In this document: one piece after another, positions 38,646-50,600 of the stretch
Position numbering within the stretch: position 1 is the first letter of the stretch
Layout of the letters: each line of letters begins with the position of its first letter
NCBI GenBank assembly: GCA_947568835.1
Contig: OX387611.1
Location: 6,452,001-6,516,000 of the forward strand
Origin: Protonemura montana
Lineage: Eukaryota; Arthropoda; Insecta; Plecoptera; Nemouridae
Length of the DNA: 64,000 nucleotides
Direction: 5' to 3'
Translations under genes and position numbers: made by a program
The notes under the pieces: generated by a model
Database searches by the model: none
Told to the model about the DNA's origin: nothing
The model's input: only the letters and a program-made list of their open reading frames with translations

Positions 38646-39235
38646 CAAACACAAAGCTTTTCTCGACTTTGTCAGCGCTGAAATTCTGACTCGGATCTCA
38701 ACGATTGTCCCTGATCCAAGCATTGGCGATCTCGGAAAAACTGGAAAATTACTAAAGCTACGCTGGGCGTGCAATAAAAAAACCAGTGTGAAGCCTCCTA
38801 ACCTGTGTCAATATAAATTTTGATGTTCAGGATACTTAAATCTTACATGGTACTGCAGAGTTGCATTTACTATATTGACTTCAGTCTAACCTCCGGTCTA
38901 ACCTAACCTCCAATTCCAGCTTGGTACCTTTCTGATATTAAATTTTTGAACTGATAAAAGTGTCAAAAGCTTAGTAGATGAACAGGAAAAAGTAGAAACA
39001 GAAGTAGTGGATTGTGAGACATCTAATTGAAGGTACAACAAAAATATTATTGAAATTGATAAATGCTAAACGTATTGGGACTTTTTTTGCCAGTATCTTC
39101 GTATTTTAGTAACAGTTCGTGTCTTAAACAAAAGATAGATTACTGTTCATTCAAGAAAGATGAAGTAATTCGACGCTATACCACAATAGCCACAGCCTTG
39201 TCAAATTGTTAGTTTATTTTGTCGAGTTTAAAAAG

Positions 39236-39485
39236 AAAATAGAGAGAGAGAAATTGTGCAACTTGCCGGCGAAGAAAATTGGCGTCGCGTGGTGCACTCG
39301 TTGAAAATTGTAACGTTTCGGTGAGTTGCCATATAGTCGTTGCTAGAGAATCGTTCAAACGTTTACATTCTGGGAAATTCTTGAAATTTCTTGACAAGTG
39401 CACCAAATGACGTCAATTGTCTTCTCCGGTAAGTTCTTCTCTCGCTTTCCTTCTTCACAACAAATATCCGCCCTCTTGGCACCCT
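39236..39485. mobile_element. MITE-like element L2
   Basis: Left part AGAGAGAGAAATTGTGCAAC and GTCGCGTGGTGCACTCG; right part TTTCTTGACAAGTGCACCAA, CTTCTCCGGTAAGTTCTTCT and ATATCCGCCCTCTTGGCACC. Matches L1 in order and in terminal inverted repeats. Confidence 0.7.
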
Positions 39486-42400
39486 ATTCTAACTGTAAGC
39501 TAGATATTTTCGGTAGTTCGGTATGGGAGCCTTTTGCGATATTCTGAAAGTATCGCTGGCAAAAGTCTGTAATTATAGCATAGATTTATGCAGTGCCTAT
39601 GACTTTAAAGTGTGTCGGATGCCAATTTTTGTTCTGTAGTAAAATTGACAAAATATGTGTATCTCAGTGAGAAAAGTTACAAGATTTCTACTAAAATCGC
39701 TCTCATTGTTGATTGCGTATGCAGAATTAAACAATCTTTCTAGAACGACTCCACGAGGAACCCTCTCAAGGATTCGAGAAGCCTGTTATGAATTTTGTAG
39801 GTTAAAATGTGCTTATTGATAGAGTGTCAATTTTCAGATCAGCAATCTATTTTTGTATTATTTTCATTGAAAGCAAAACGCTTTGTAAAGAAATGGATTG
39901 GTAATGCGGCAATGTCATAGATTCCACGATACTCTTTTTACCCTGTTTTTAACGGCATTATTTTTTAAACTGGCTTTTTATAACTCACTACACTGTATAT
40001 TCCCATCAACTTGAGAATAGTTTAGATTTAAATCGGCTTTGGTAATCGATTTATTTTAGCAGTTAAATTAGTATCACAGAAGCGTTGAATGGTCAATTTC
40101 TAGCACGAGAATCTCTTAAGCATTTATGTAAAAATGATTTTTAGCAATATTTTTAGTTATGAATGATTGTGTCATTGCGTTTATTGCGATTTTTTTAATT
40201 GCTGGGTACAGCCGTGTATGAAGCTGATGTTGGTGCAGTGAATAGGTACAGAGAGCGGCAAATTTTTTAAATAATTTTGTGTCATTGTTGTTACAATAAA
40301 AAGATTATCTATGTTTATATAGAAATGGTTGAACATTTTTTTCGGTAGGGTCTGTTACCTGATCATATGTCCTTCCAGCGACCATATATATTTTGCTATT
40401 TAGTGCCGGTTTTTCAGTTGCCTGTTAAGTTATTAACGGACCTTTAACAAAAAACAAATTATCTGATGTCTCGTTGCCAAGCAAAAGCTTCGACACAAAT
40501 CCCTGATGATGAGCTTGATGACTATTTAGATCATTTTTAGTACTGCAAGGTAGTGTAAACAGAGCAAATCCATTACATTCCACAAAAACTTATTTTTTCA
40601 TTTGTTGGCATGCAGTGCCATGACTGAATTTGAGTAAGGGGTAAGGGAAAATGAAATGGATTGATCTACGGTGATACGAAGTCTGGTGATTACTGTTATA
40701 AGCATTGATTTTGCCCTTGTTACCTCACCCATTCCTCAGGAGCCCAGCAAAGAAGCCTACACTTTTTCCATTCGCTTCGTGGAGTTGCAAAAGAGCTCCG
40801 GCCCAAAATTTCCGTTTTAGTATGGAAAACGGGAAGGGGACACTGATCTCAAATAACCTAAAATTATTTTAGATCAGTGGAAGGGGGGTGGGAGGCACTT
40901 TGCTTTGGCCCAGAGTACAGGAATCCTTATTACGGGGATTTGTCTCAGTCTCACTTGGTAGAACATCGCTTCCTTCGATTGGGGCTGCAGTCGAAATGCA
41001 TTCGTGGAAATGCATGTTCAAATATTAGCGACTAGGCACGCGAATAGCCGTGCGAATAGTTACTTAGAAAGCGCCGTGCAGCTAGCTCGAACCGGGGTGT
41101 TTAACTCAAGGTTAGCTGGGTGCTTTAAGATGGCGTTGATAGTGGAGTGGGTGGTTCGGAGTTGATTATACCAAAGGATTGATCAAGGCCTGCTCTATTA
41201 TTGTGAACTTAAATCTACCAGCTAAGCCAAGAAACTTCCAAGAAGATCTCGATTGTCATAATTGAGTAACTGGTTTAAATGTGTCACAGAAATGTTCCAA
41301 AAACCATCTTGGAGGTTATGTCGTCAAGGCATATCTAGTCTACCAATCAAAGGTAAACAAGTATATTTAAACTAGACTTTGCTATATCTGAGCAGTTATT
41401 TGTTGTACTAATTATTTTAATAGTCTGTAGTCTACTTCTTGGTTTATTCAGCAAGCAGCATTGCTTTGATTAACTCTGATTAACTGTTAATACGGAAAAG
41501 TTTCTACCGAAACAACCATGTTATGCTTTTAATGCAGTTTGCTTATTATTAGTGAAAAATAATGATTTAATTACGGTTACGTAGTGTCAGAGCTCAGCAA
41601 TCAACTACGTTTTTATAAGGGAGTTAACCTGATTGAATTTGTTACACTTAATGGTTTTGTTTATCTCCTGAAAATGCCATTGATTTATGACATTTGATGT
41701 AGTACTTACTTCCTGTATGTTCAGTCGACGGCATTACGTACTTAGATATGTATTCAATAATTATTAGGCATTATATGAATAAAACATTGTGCTTTCAGGC
41801 ATGAAACTAAGAGGGATGGCAGCATTGTGGACTTAAAAGTACCTACGTCACAGAGCGACATTCTGGTAAGAGATTTTAATATCGTCTTTATTTTATACAT
41901 TGATACATGGATGCACTTTATATATCTTTTTAGCAAAGTTAGTTACTTTAACCTGTGCAGTGATGGCTTGACAATGATATTATGGAGCAGCTGTGCTGAA
42001 ACCAATGGATAGGTGTGTGGTTGAGTAGGTTGTTGGTGGAAAGTCTCGTGGTTAAAACATCATCGGTGGAGGCCATTCTTTTAGGCGCTATAGGCAATTA
42101 GCAGATGTAAAAATAGCATTGGAAGTGGAGCAAATGGGACTTTAACCAAGTATATCTTTAAAACCCATGGGTGTCTCCTGTTGTCCTCAATCTTTTTTGA
42201 AAAATATTTTTGATATCCAAAATAAATTTGAGTCAACCACTACATTGTACTTTTAAGGTAACCCAGGATATACACGCAAATCCTGGAACCAAAGTGCTGT
42301 GCAAATTAGATATTATATTTTATCATTTGGGAAAATTTCAACACATACTATGCTAGTAATTATTATTTATTTGTTGATTTGTAGCACGTGCCAAAAAGGC

Positions 42401-43377
42401 TGGGATGGCAAATATATTTATAAGAAAGGTGGAAAGAGAGTACGGAAGTTACTGAGCGGGAGTGGCAGGCTGTGATTGAATATAATTGTTGGTTATCGTT
42501 TCGGCTGTTGCCAAAATCACAGTAGAAAGGAGATTATTCGTTATCATTTATTTGTTATTTTTTTGGATTAATTTTTCTGGAGACTGAACTCGTATACTGA
42601 CGTGGTGTGTCACACCTTTATGGCACAATCACACCATATTTTTAACAATACAGTTAAATGCTAGTCGCTAATTGAAACTAATTGACATGGACAACCTTGA
42701 ACACAACATATACTGCTGCAGAGCCCTTACGAATCGTATTTATAGTTAGATTTTTGTTGTTGTTGAAAATGAGTTAATCAACCAAATTAGATAATTAGTT
42801 TATTAATTAACACTTTCTGGGACTTATTGGGACGAGTTTAGTGCAGGTCCCAATTTACCGACACCAATATCGAATTTCGAATCACAAATTTCGAAGCTAG
42901 CGATAATATAATCAAAGATGTAAAAATAGCTATGGACCTTAAAATAAAATAAAATTCTGTAGCTACAAGAAGTTTCAGTGAGGTATCCTCGTCCGACGTT
43001 GGCGAAGTAGATTCTGTACAGTATCTGTTGAAAATACCATTGTTTACAATCTTCTAATACCCCTTTGCGAATCTCAACAAAATTGTGGATTGAAACTGAA
43101 TAAATCTCTAGACCTTCGGCTTTTACTGGTGAGATTCAAAATAATTTCTATCCTTATCGCTGAAAAATCTTCTTGCCTCTTGTCTTCTTTAGTCCTTCTT
43201 TAAAAATGTTGTATAGATTTCACTCAAAGATTTTTGATATTTTGTCGGGTGACAGAAAACGACTCTTTGATCAGTTAGTAAAAAAATCTCTCGAAATTGA
43301 ATTACAAACATCTTTAGTTTTTTCGATATCTTATTTAAATTGCAAACGCTTGCAATGCGCGGGGTATTTTATTATTA

Positions 43378-43600
43378 TGAATACTATTACCGTCTCAAAA
43401 ATTGATGTCCAAACGGGGACTCAAACCCTGATCTCCACCGATCTCCAAACTCCGACCCCCAAATCGTCTCAAAAAGCATGTGACCAAATAGCTCAATGGT
43501 TCAGAGCAACACCAGCGATAACTGAAGTTCGGGGTTTGAGTCCCCGTTTGGGCAACAATTTTTGAGACGGTCATAGTGTTCATAATAGTAACATCTTTGG
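43378..43600. mobile_element. tRNA-derived SINE module with inverted partner
   Basis: The plus-strand module TAGCTCAATGGTTCAGAGCA ... GGGTTTGAGTCCCCGTTTGG ... AATTTTTGAGACGGTCATAG lies at 43488-43590, with A and B boxes intact. The left side, CGTCTCAAAAATTGATGTCC and AACGGGGACTCAAACC, is the inverse of its tail. The pair makes a foldback of two SINE ends. Confidence 0.75.
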
Positions 43601-45379
43601 TTTATTTCAACAAATTTCTCGGCCTTCCTCTTTTCTTCTACAGTTGGAATAAAATTGATTTGCCATTAAATCCTTAAAAAAAAAAAAACTGAATGTTTCA
43701 ATAGATCTGACACTTTTGGCATCAAATTGGCAAATTAGTAAATAAAAAAAAATATATTTATTTATTGGTCTTGTTTACACCAGGCGAAGTTCGGGTTACC
43801 CCGCTCTTCCACTTAACCCCTAATAACTTCTAACCTCATAATAACTTTTTATGTTTCCAATAGTCAGTACATATTGGTCATTACATTTTGGTTAAAACTC
43901 CTTTTAAATTAATTGATTTCTAAATAATTAAGCAGGCATGTTCTGTTTCTAAATATGTGAAAGTTTTAGGTAATATTTTTAGAAGCTTTGTGAGTCACAA
44001 GATTTAGAGTTTTTGCTATTCAATCTATAATTTGATTACTAGAATCGTGATTCAATAGAATCAATTGCCAAATAAAATCAATCTAGCAATGGTTGCCATC
44101 AGCTACCTATTAGTATAGCTCATAACATTTCATATGAACCTACATATACTTACATAAACAATTATCATTCGTTTTATTTCCATTCATTGAAGTCGTGAGC
44201 AATCGATTAGCATTGGTAAGTGATGCATCACGCTTCGATATTTTTCATGCGACAGGAAATAGAAAGTGACTACATACTAGATAATGAGTTATGACCACGT
44301 AATAATATTTAATATCAGCAGAGGAAAAATTTGTAAAAAGATACAATTTTACAGAACAAAAAACCGCCTTCTTTATCAGTTTTCTGCATTGGTCAGTGGG
44401 TTATCAACAAATTAGAGGTAATAACATGTGACTTAATATATTTTCTATCTGTTCAGAACAAATCTTAATGGTTGTCTTTAGTTCCAAGACGCTTATCAAC
44501 CATATAGTTAAAAAGTTCCCCGTATTCCTTCTTCACCGAGTTACATTAAAGACAAATATTTATGAAATGGAAAGTTTGCTTGTATTTTATCTTGATGAAA
44601 GAAAAAACAGAAAAAGCAGGGACACAAAGCCACATAGACGTAATCAGTACCTCAGAAGTGGTTTAGGAAAAAGGACATCAAAATTTAAATTTGTAATGAG
44701 CCTTCTTTGCCAGCAATTTGTATGCCAAAGGTTTTTAGACCCCAGCCAGTCACTTACTACAACTATTGATTAGTTAACAGTTACTCAACACCATTGCTGT
44801 CGACAGGTAATATCTGGTACAGGTAATCTTTTGCTGTGCTTGCATTTTGTCTACGTTGCATTTCCTGCTAAGGCCTTGCTAATAACTAGAAGTCGGTGTT
44901 TAGAAATGTGATACTGGTGTTTAGTGGAGAATGACGTGCTACAATACGCGTTTAGCTGGCCGATATGAATCAGTTCATTGAAGGTTTACTTTTAATTAAC
45001 ATATGTTGTGTACTTGTGTCAATTGGTTACAAATGAGGAGTTTTTTTTGTTTTTGTAAAATTATTGGTTGAAAAGGGATACCTAATATATATTAGTGGAT
45101 CAGTTTATTTTTAAGATTTGCTTATGATGAGGTTTTATATTGTGAGAAATAGGCATAACGGTGAGTGCTTTTTTGTTTTCTGTATGATTTTATAAACACA
45201 CGTAAAATAGCACCAGGTTCTCCACGAAAAGTGCAGCATAGATTTTCAAATACCGTCTAGACATGAACCTTTTGCATTGTTTTATAATGTGGAAACAAAG
45301 AAAATTGTAGCTGTGACGTTCAAGCAAAGCAAGTTTTACAATAAAATTTGGTTTGTTGATTGCTAGAATTTTGAATGCT

Positions 45380-45650
45380 AAAAGTGGTGCTAATATCAAC
45401 AAACTCTAGCATTGTTGAAAAGTGCCACTCTAGGTCCACCATGTGGCTATAACCAGCTGTATTATGTAGCACCATTGTTACACCACCGATTGGCCGCTCT
45501 AGGTCGGGGTTCTATAATACCACTGGCCGTATTATCTAGAACCATGGTAGCACCGCCAAATTACCGCTCTAGTTTGTGGTTATATAATACCACCGGTCAA
45601 ACTATCTAGCACCATGGTAGCACAGCACAAATGGTCACTTTAGGTAAAGC
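45380..45650. repeat. Element D3: right-hand part of D, tandemly repeated
   Basis: Starts at ATCAACAAACTCTAGCATTG, as in D1 and D2, then about three copies of a 70-bp unit containing CCGCTCTAGGTCGGGGTTCT and ACCATGGTAGCACCGCCAAA. The left-hand 86-bp array is missing. Confidence 0.75.
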
Positions 45651-46527
45651 CCCTGAACTACATCATCAATAAATTGGTTACCATTTGGCAGCAAATAATT
45701 TAGTTTATAACTTTTAAGTGGTCAAGCTAGAATCCTGATACTACTAACTACAGGAAATGACCATGAAATCTACACTACTTGCATTAGGTTATTAGCTATA
45801 TCCATATGCCTATTGAATTGGCAAAAAATCCTTGTCTGACCCTTATAAATATATACATATATATCATATCCCCTACCAACCACAAGGAAATTTGACACAT
45901 AATTACTTCCCAGCTGCTAATGAGTATTCCCCTCGATTAAAAAACAAATTTTCTGCAAAAAAGTGGCCTAACCAACCTAAGATATCCTGTGCTCACACAA
46001 AAGAGCTTGTAAATTATAATTATTGCTCCACCTGTTGAATCATTGTTGCAATTTGCAGGCCGAAACATACTAAAAACTCCTCGAATTGTTGCTGGGAGAC
46101 TGGTGGTTGGGTCACTTTACACGGAAATTGAATAAAATAAAGCAATGTTTTATCTGTGCATTGCAAGCCTTTGCAATTTAAATCAGATTTCACACAAGTA
46201 AAACAATGTGTTATTGTTAAAATAATCAAGCAGTAATAAAAATAATACTAAAGATAAATCAAGCGTTAAATCTATTGTATGGTCAATAAAATAGATATTA
46301 AGTCATTGTTTGCATGGTCTATAAAATACCAGGGCCAAACTAAATGGGAAAACGGGATAAAGAATGCATCGCGTTGTCTTATGCGGGTTTTTCTTATCTT
46401 GGAATGAGGCTGTTAGGAAAAAGTTACCTGAAGTTAAAAATATAATTTGATAAGCACAGTAAGTTCACAGCTTGGACTGCAAAAATTACTTTATTGGTCT
46501 ATCATTCACCGGCATTCAATCAAACTT

Positions 46528-46800
46528 ATGTCAAAGAGACAAAGCTAAGCAGGGCAGGCCCTTGGTGCTGTTGGACAGGAGCAGGCAATACAGTGTGCCA
46601 AAGGGACAAGGCTAAGCGGTGGCCGGTCCTTGGTGCTGTTGGACAGGAGCAGCCAACACAGTGTGTCAAAGGGACAAGGCTAAGCGGTGGCCGGTCCTTG
46701 GTGCTGTTGTACAGGAGCAGCCAACACAGTGTGTCAAAGGGACAAGACTAAGCGGTGGCCGGTCCTTGGTGCTGTTGGACAGGAGCAGCCAACACAGTGT
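46528..46800. repeat. Minisatellite B2, 68-bp unit, about 4 copies, reverse orientation
   Basis: Units read GTCCTTGGTGCTGTTGGACA and CAGCCAACACAGTGTGTCAA, the complement of B1 and B3. The left flank TTGGTCTATCATTCACC loosely matches the complement of the shared tail after B1. Intergenic, about 0.8 kb upstream of C1GALT1. Confidence 0.93.
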
Positions 46801-47603
46801 ATGAACAACAATGCATGTACATGGCATTACAAGAAATGCTAAGTTAGCTTAAGTTGAGCTTAATTGTGCGTAATCCAATCTCAAACGCAATTAATCTGCA
46901 AGAAATAGTGAAATTGTGGTATGGGCAATCACCATTTTCTTCGTTATGCTAGCTGATCGGTCGGTAATTTTCGCGAAGACAGTTTTACATTAGCGCTGAC
47001 ACTCTTGGCTAATCTGGTATATTCCGTAAAAGAATCGGAACAATTTGGTCGCAACCGGCCTACCTCGTCTGGCCTAACCAGACCAACTGACCCACTCTTA
47101 TCAAATCAATTTTTAAAGTCTGGAGAATTCTTGGATTATCGTAGTTTTGATGGGTACAGCAAAATCTTCAATTTAACTTACGACACAAAAGGTCACTTGC
47201 ATTTTTTTTGTCGGAGTCTTTGATTGCCCTTAAGCGGCTAAATGCCTGCTCTGATTTGAACCAAAGTCGCGGACCACACTTTCATGTTTTCAACTTGTTT
47301 TCATGTTTTCATTTTTCAGTAAAAAATTCAAGTGGTTGCAGAGCTATTCAAATTTTACGGAAATGTTCACATTTTTCGCAGAGTTCATAAATTCCAAACA
47401 TATTTTTTGTTGAAATTCACGGATACAGTGCCTCATCGGCTTCACAGTCCAAAGTACCCCTACGCTCATCCTGTAACGCAACTCAAAATGCGTTCACGAA
47501 GCCCTGATCTAATAACTACCAAAAATACCTCACAAATCATCAAAGATCTCATCAGATCTCATCCAAATCTGGCCAACCTAACCGCACTTCGTCCCCGACA
47601 GAT

Positions 47604-50600
47604 ATGGCGCGAGCCGGCACCGGTAAGACGTTCGTGCTTGCGCTGGCAGTTGGCATCTCTTTCGGCTTCGGCACAGCCTACCTGCTGATGTCGACAGTGT
47701 GGGCCGCAGAGCCGGGTTTCGCCGCGTATCGTAGGGACTCTCACTACCACGCGGCCGTCGACGAAGACGTGGCTCTGGTTGAGGAGTTCGGGGTTCACGG
47801 CGACGACGAGGCTCTGCATAAGGGTGAGCCGTTTGATATCTACTCTTTCATTCTTGTAGTTTTTTAAGGTTAAAGGGATCGTTCGTTACTATGATTTTTA
47901 AACTCTTGTAGCAAGCGAAGTAGAGACTTAATTTACCTATGCTGGGGAGAAATTGGAAGCTACTGAGAAAATGACTGGACCGATTTGAATGAAATTTTCA
48001 TGGAACCTTTAATATCTCTGAACTTAAATTACTACGCTTCTAAAAATAATTAGCTGGAATTTTTTTTTGTTTTTTTTTGCATCATTTGATAGCTTTTTAA
48101 ATGCCAATTACTTAACAAACTTGACGAAATTCAGATAATTTGCTGACCGTGTTGAGCTGTATCATGCTCCAAAAATACAGATCCGCAAGTATTCGCGTTC
48201 CTGGGCGTTTTGCATTTTTTAAGTGTTTTTCGGGATTTTTGGTGGTTTTTACGCCATATTCCACCAAGAATCAATTCTCAAACATTTCTTTACTACGTTA
48301 CAAAGAAGGAAGTAACTTGAGTTTAAGCAGGAAACGAAAAAAATCAATGTCAATAATTCAAAGTGAGATATTGGACATTTTCCACATAATATTACCCCAA
48401 AAAGATCGGCTTTTTTCCACTAAATAAACCAATTGGTGTATGTGACATCGGTGTTATTCTGTTGCTATCCGCATCTGACCGCCACGGTATTACAGACGAG
48501 GACATCGAGGCCCGGCGGCTGAAGCGCAAGGTGCGCGTCCTGTGCTGGGTGCTGACTTCACCCGCCAACCACGAGACCAAGGCACGCACGGTCAAGGCCA
48601 CGTGGGGTCGTCGCTGCAATCTGCTGCTGTTCATGAGTACAGCCAACGACTCCAAGCTTGGTAAGAGCCACGACGTGACCCTGTTTCTTTGGCACATTGT
48701 GTTGGCTGCATCTGTCCAACAGCATCAAGGACTGGCCACCGCTTAGCCTTGTCCCTTTGACACACTGTGTTGGCTGCTCCTGTCCAACAGCATCAACGAC
48801 TGGCCACCGCTTAGCCTTGTCCCTTAGACACACTGTGTTGGCTGCTCCTGTCCAACAGCACCAAAGATCAGCCACCGCTTAGCTTTGTCCCTTTGACACA
48901 CTGCGTTGGCTGCTCCTGTCCAACAGCACCAAGGACCGGCCACCGCTTAGCTTTGTCCCTTTGACACACTGTGTTGGCTGCTCCTGTACAACAGCACCAA
49001 GGACCCGCCACCGCTTAGCCTTGTCCCTTTGACACACTGTGTTGGCTGCTCCTGTCCAACAGCACCAAGGACCCGCCACCGCTTAGCCTTGTCCCTTTGA
49101 CACACTGTGTTGGTGCTGTCCCTGTGGCACTGGTCGAATGGCTGTCGGTTAATGACAGGCTGATAATGAAACCTGTGCCAAGGGGCACAGTTTGGATTGG
49201 CAATTTGTTTGGTGTCCTATCAGGTACCGTTGCGTTGAATGTGGAGGAAGGCCGAGACCACCTGTGGGCAAAGACCAAGGCCGCGTTCTCGTACGTGCAC
49301 AAGCATCACCGGCACGATGCAGACTGGTTCCTTAAGGCTGACGATGACACGTGAGTCTTTGGAGTACCTCTTTGGTTTTATGTGTCTTATGGTTAGGTCT
49401 GAGTCCCGGGACTAATCATAGGTACGAGCGAGCAGCGCACGGTAATAGTCCAGACCATCCGATGGCTTTTGCGGCTATCCTTCTTAACAAACTTTTACAG
49501 TTAAATTATTTGTACTTTAAATATGAATACACGTATAGCAATCGCTGAGGTTAGCATATATATTGGAGTAGTGCAGGATAGATGAAGTTTGGCTAGTCAG
49601 GGGAAAAAAGGTGTACTTGTTACATCGTTACAGGCCAATTGGTTAGACCGATTTGAATTAAATTTGCAGGACATCATTGAAGACGCTAAACTTAGATCTG
49701 CCGTGTTTTACATAGCAATCGATGTCATGGTTTTGTTTTAAATTGAGATTTATAACGTTGAAATTCACAGATATATGATGGTTTTTAGACTCATGTCTAC
49801 TTGATTTATCCTTAGTACTAGTTTTAAGAAAAACTATTTGAAATGGGTTTTGAATGCTAAGTAAAGGACAAGGGTTAGAGGGTAGAGGATCTTCAAGGGT
49901 TAGAGCATTCACAGATATAGTTTCCATAGAAAGATGTCTACTGCGCGAATTTGAAATGGCCTTTGTTAACCGAAAGTGTCGAAAGAAGTATGAGGGATTC
50001 GCCGTTTCCAAATAAAAATAATTTTATAAACGACAAAAGAGAGTATGCTAATCTACAACAAAACTTAAATTTTATTCAAGACACTCCAGTTTAGAATAAT
50101 TGATATTAAACAAGGCTTGTTAAAATGATTAACTATGCTTTGTTTTTAAAAGGATAGGGGTGCACTTGTCAAGAAATTTCTAGAAATCCATAGAATTTCG
50201 AAGTTAACTTCTCTACCAATGACGAAGGCAAAACATCGAAACGTTTTTGGTCAAGTTTTCAAAAATTCTTCGAATATCTTGACATGTGCACACGATTTTC
50301 TCCTCCGGTAAGTTGCGCTGCCTCTCTCTTTCCTTCGTTTCCACGAGAACTGGTGTTTCCAACACCCAAAACCGTTTGGAAATAACAGTTCTGTAATCAA
50401 AACTGCCCAGACAAACAACGATACTCGGTCAAGAGTCTAAAGAAACGTGCAATTTGCCACCGCCAGGTACGTGATCGTGGAGAATCTCCGCTACATGCTG
50501 TCGGCACACGAACCTGCCGAGCCAGTCTACTTCGGGTGCCGGTTTAAACCGTTCTCCGCCCAAGGCTACATGTCGGGCGGCGCCGGCTACGTGCTCAGCG

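Larger units (their letters stand above)
37866..47603. other. Long interval without a recognised gene (ACAP 3' UTR and intergenic)
   Basis: After the proposed ACAP stop there is no convincing exon for 9.7 kb. An AATAAA at 40295-40300 is one candidate for the ACAP polyadenylation signal, which would imply a 2.4-kb 3' UTR containing element D2 and MITE L2. Other contents are listed separately: D3, B2, the SINE fragments at 43.4-43.6 kb. The stretches 40.3-43.3 and 43.7-45.3 kb look featureless and AT-rich. Confidence 0.4.

Noticed and set aside
47332..47688. 118-codon frame overlapping the C1GALT1 start
   Set aside because: Different frame from the galactosyltransferase, no recognisable domain, and the conserved type II anchor begins at the ATG at 47604.
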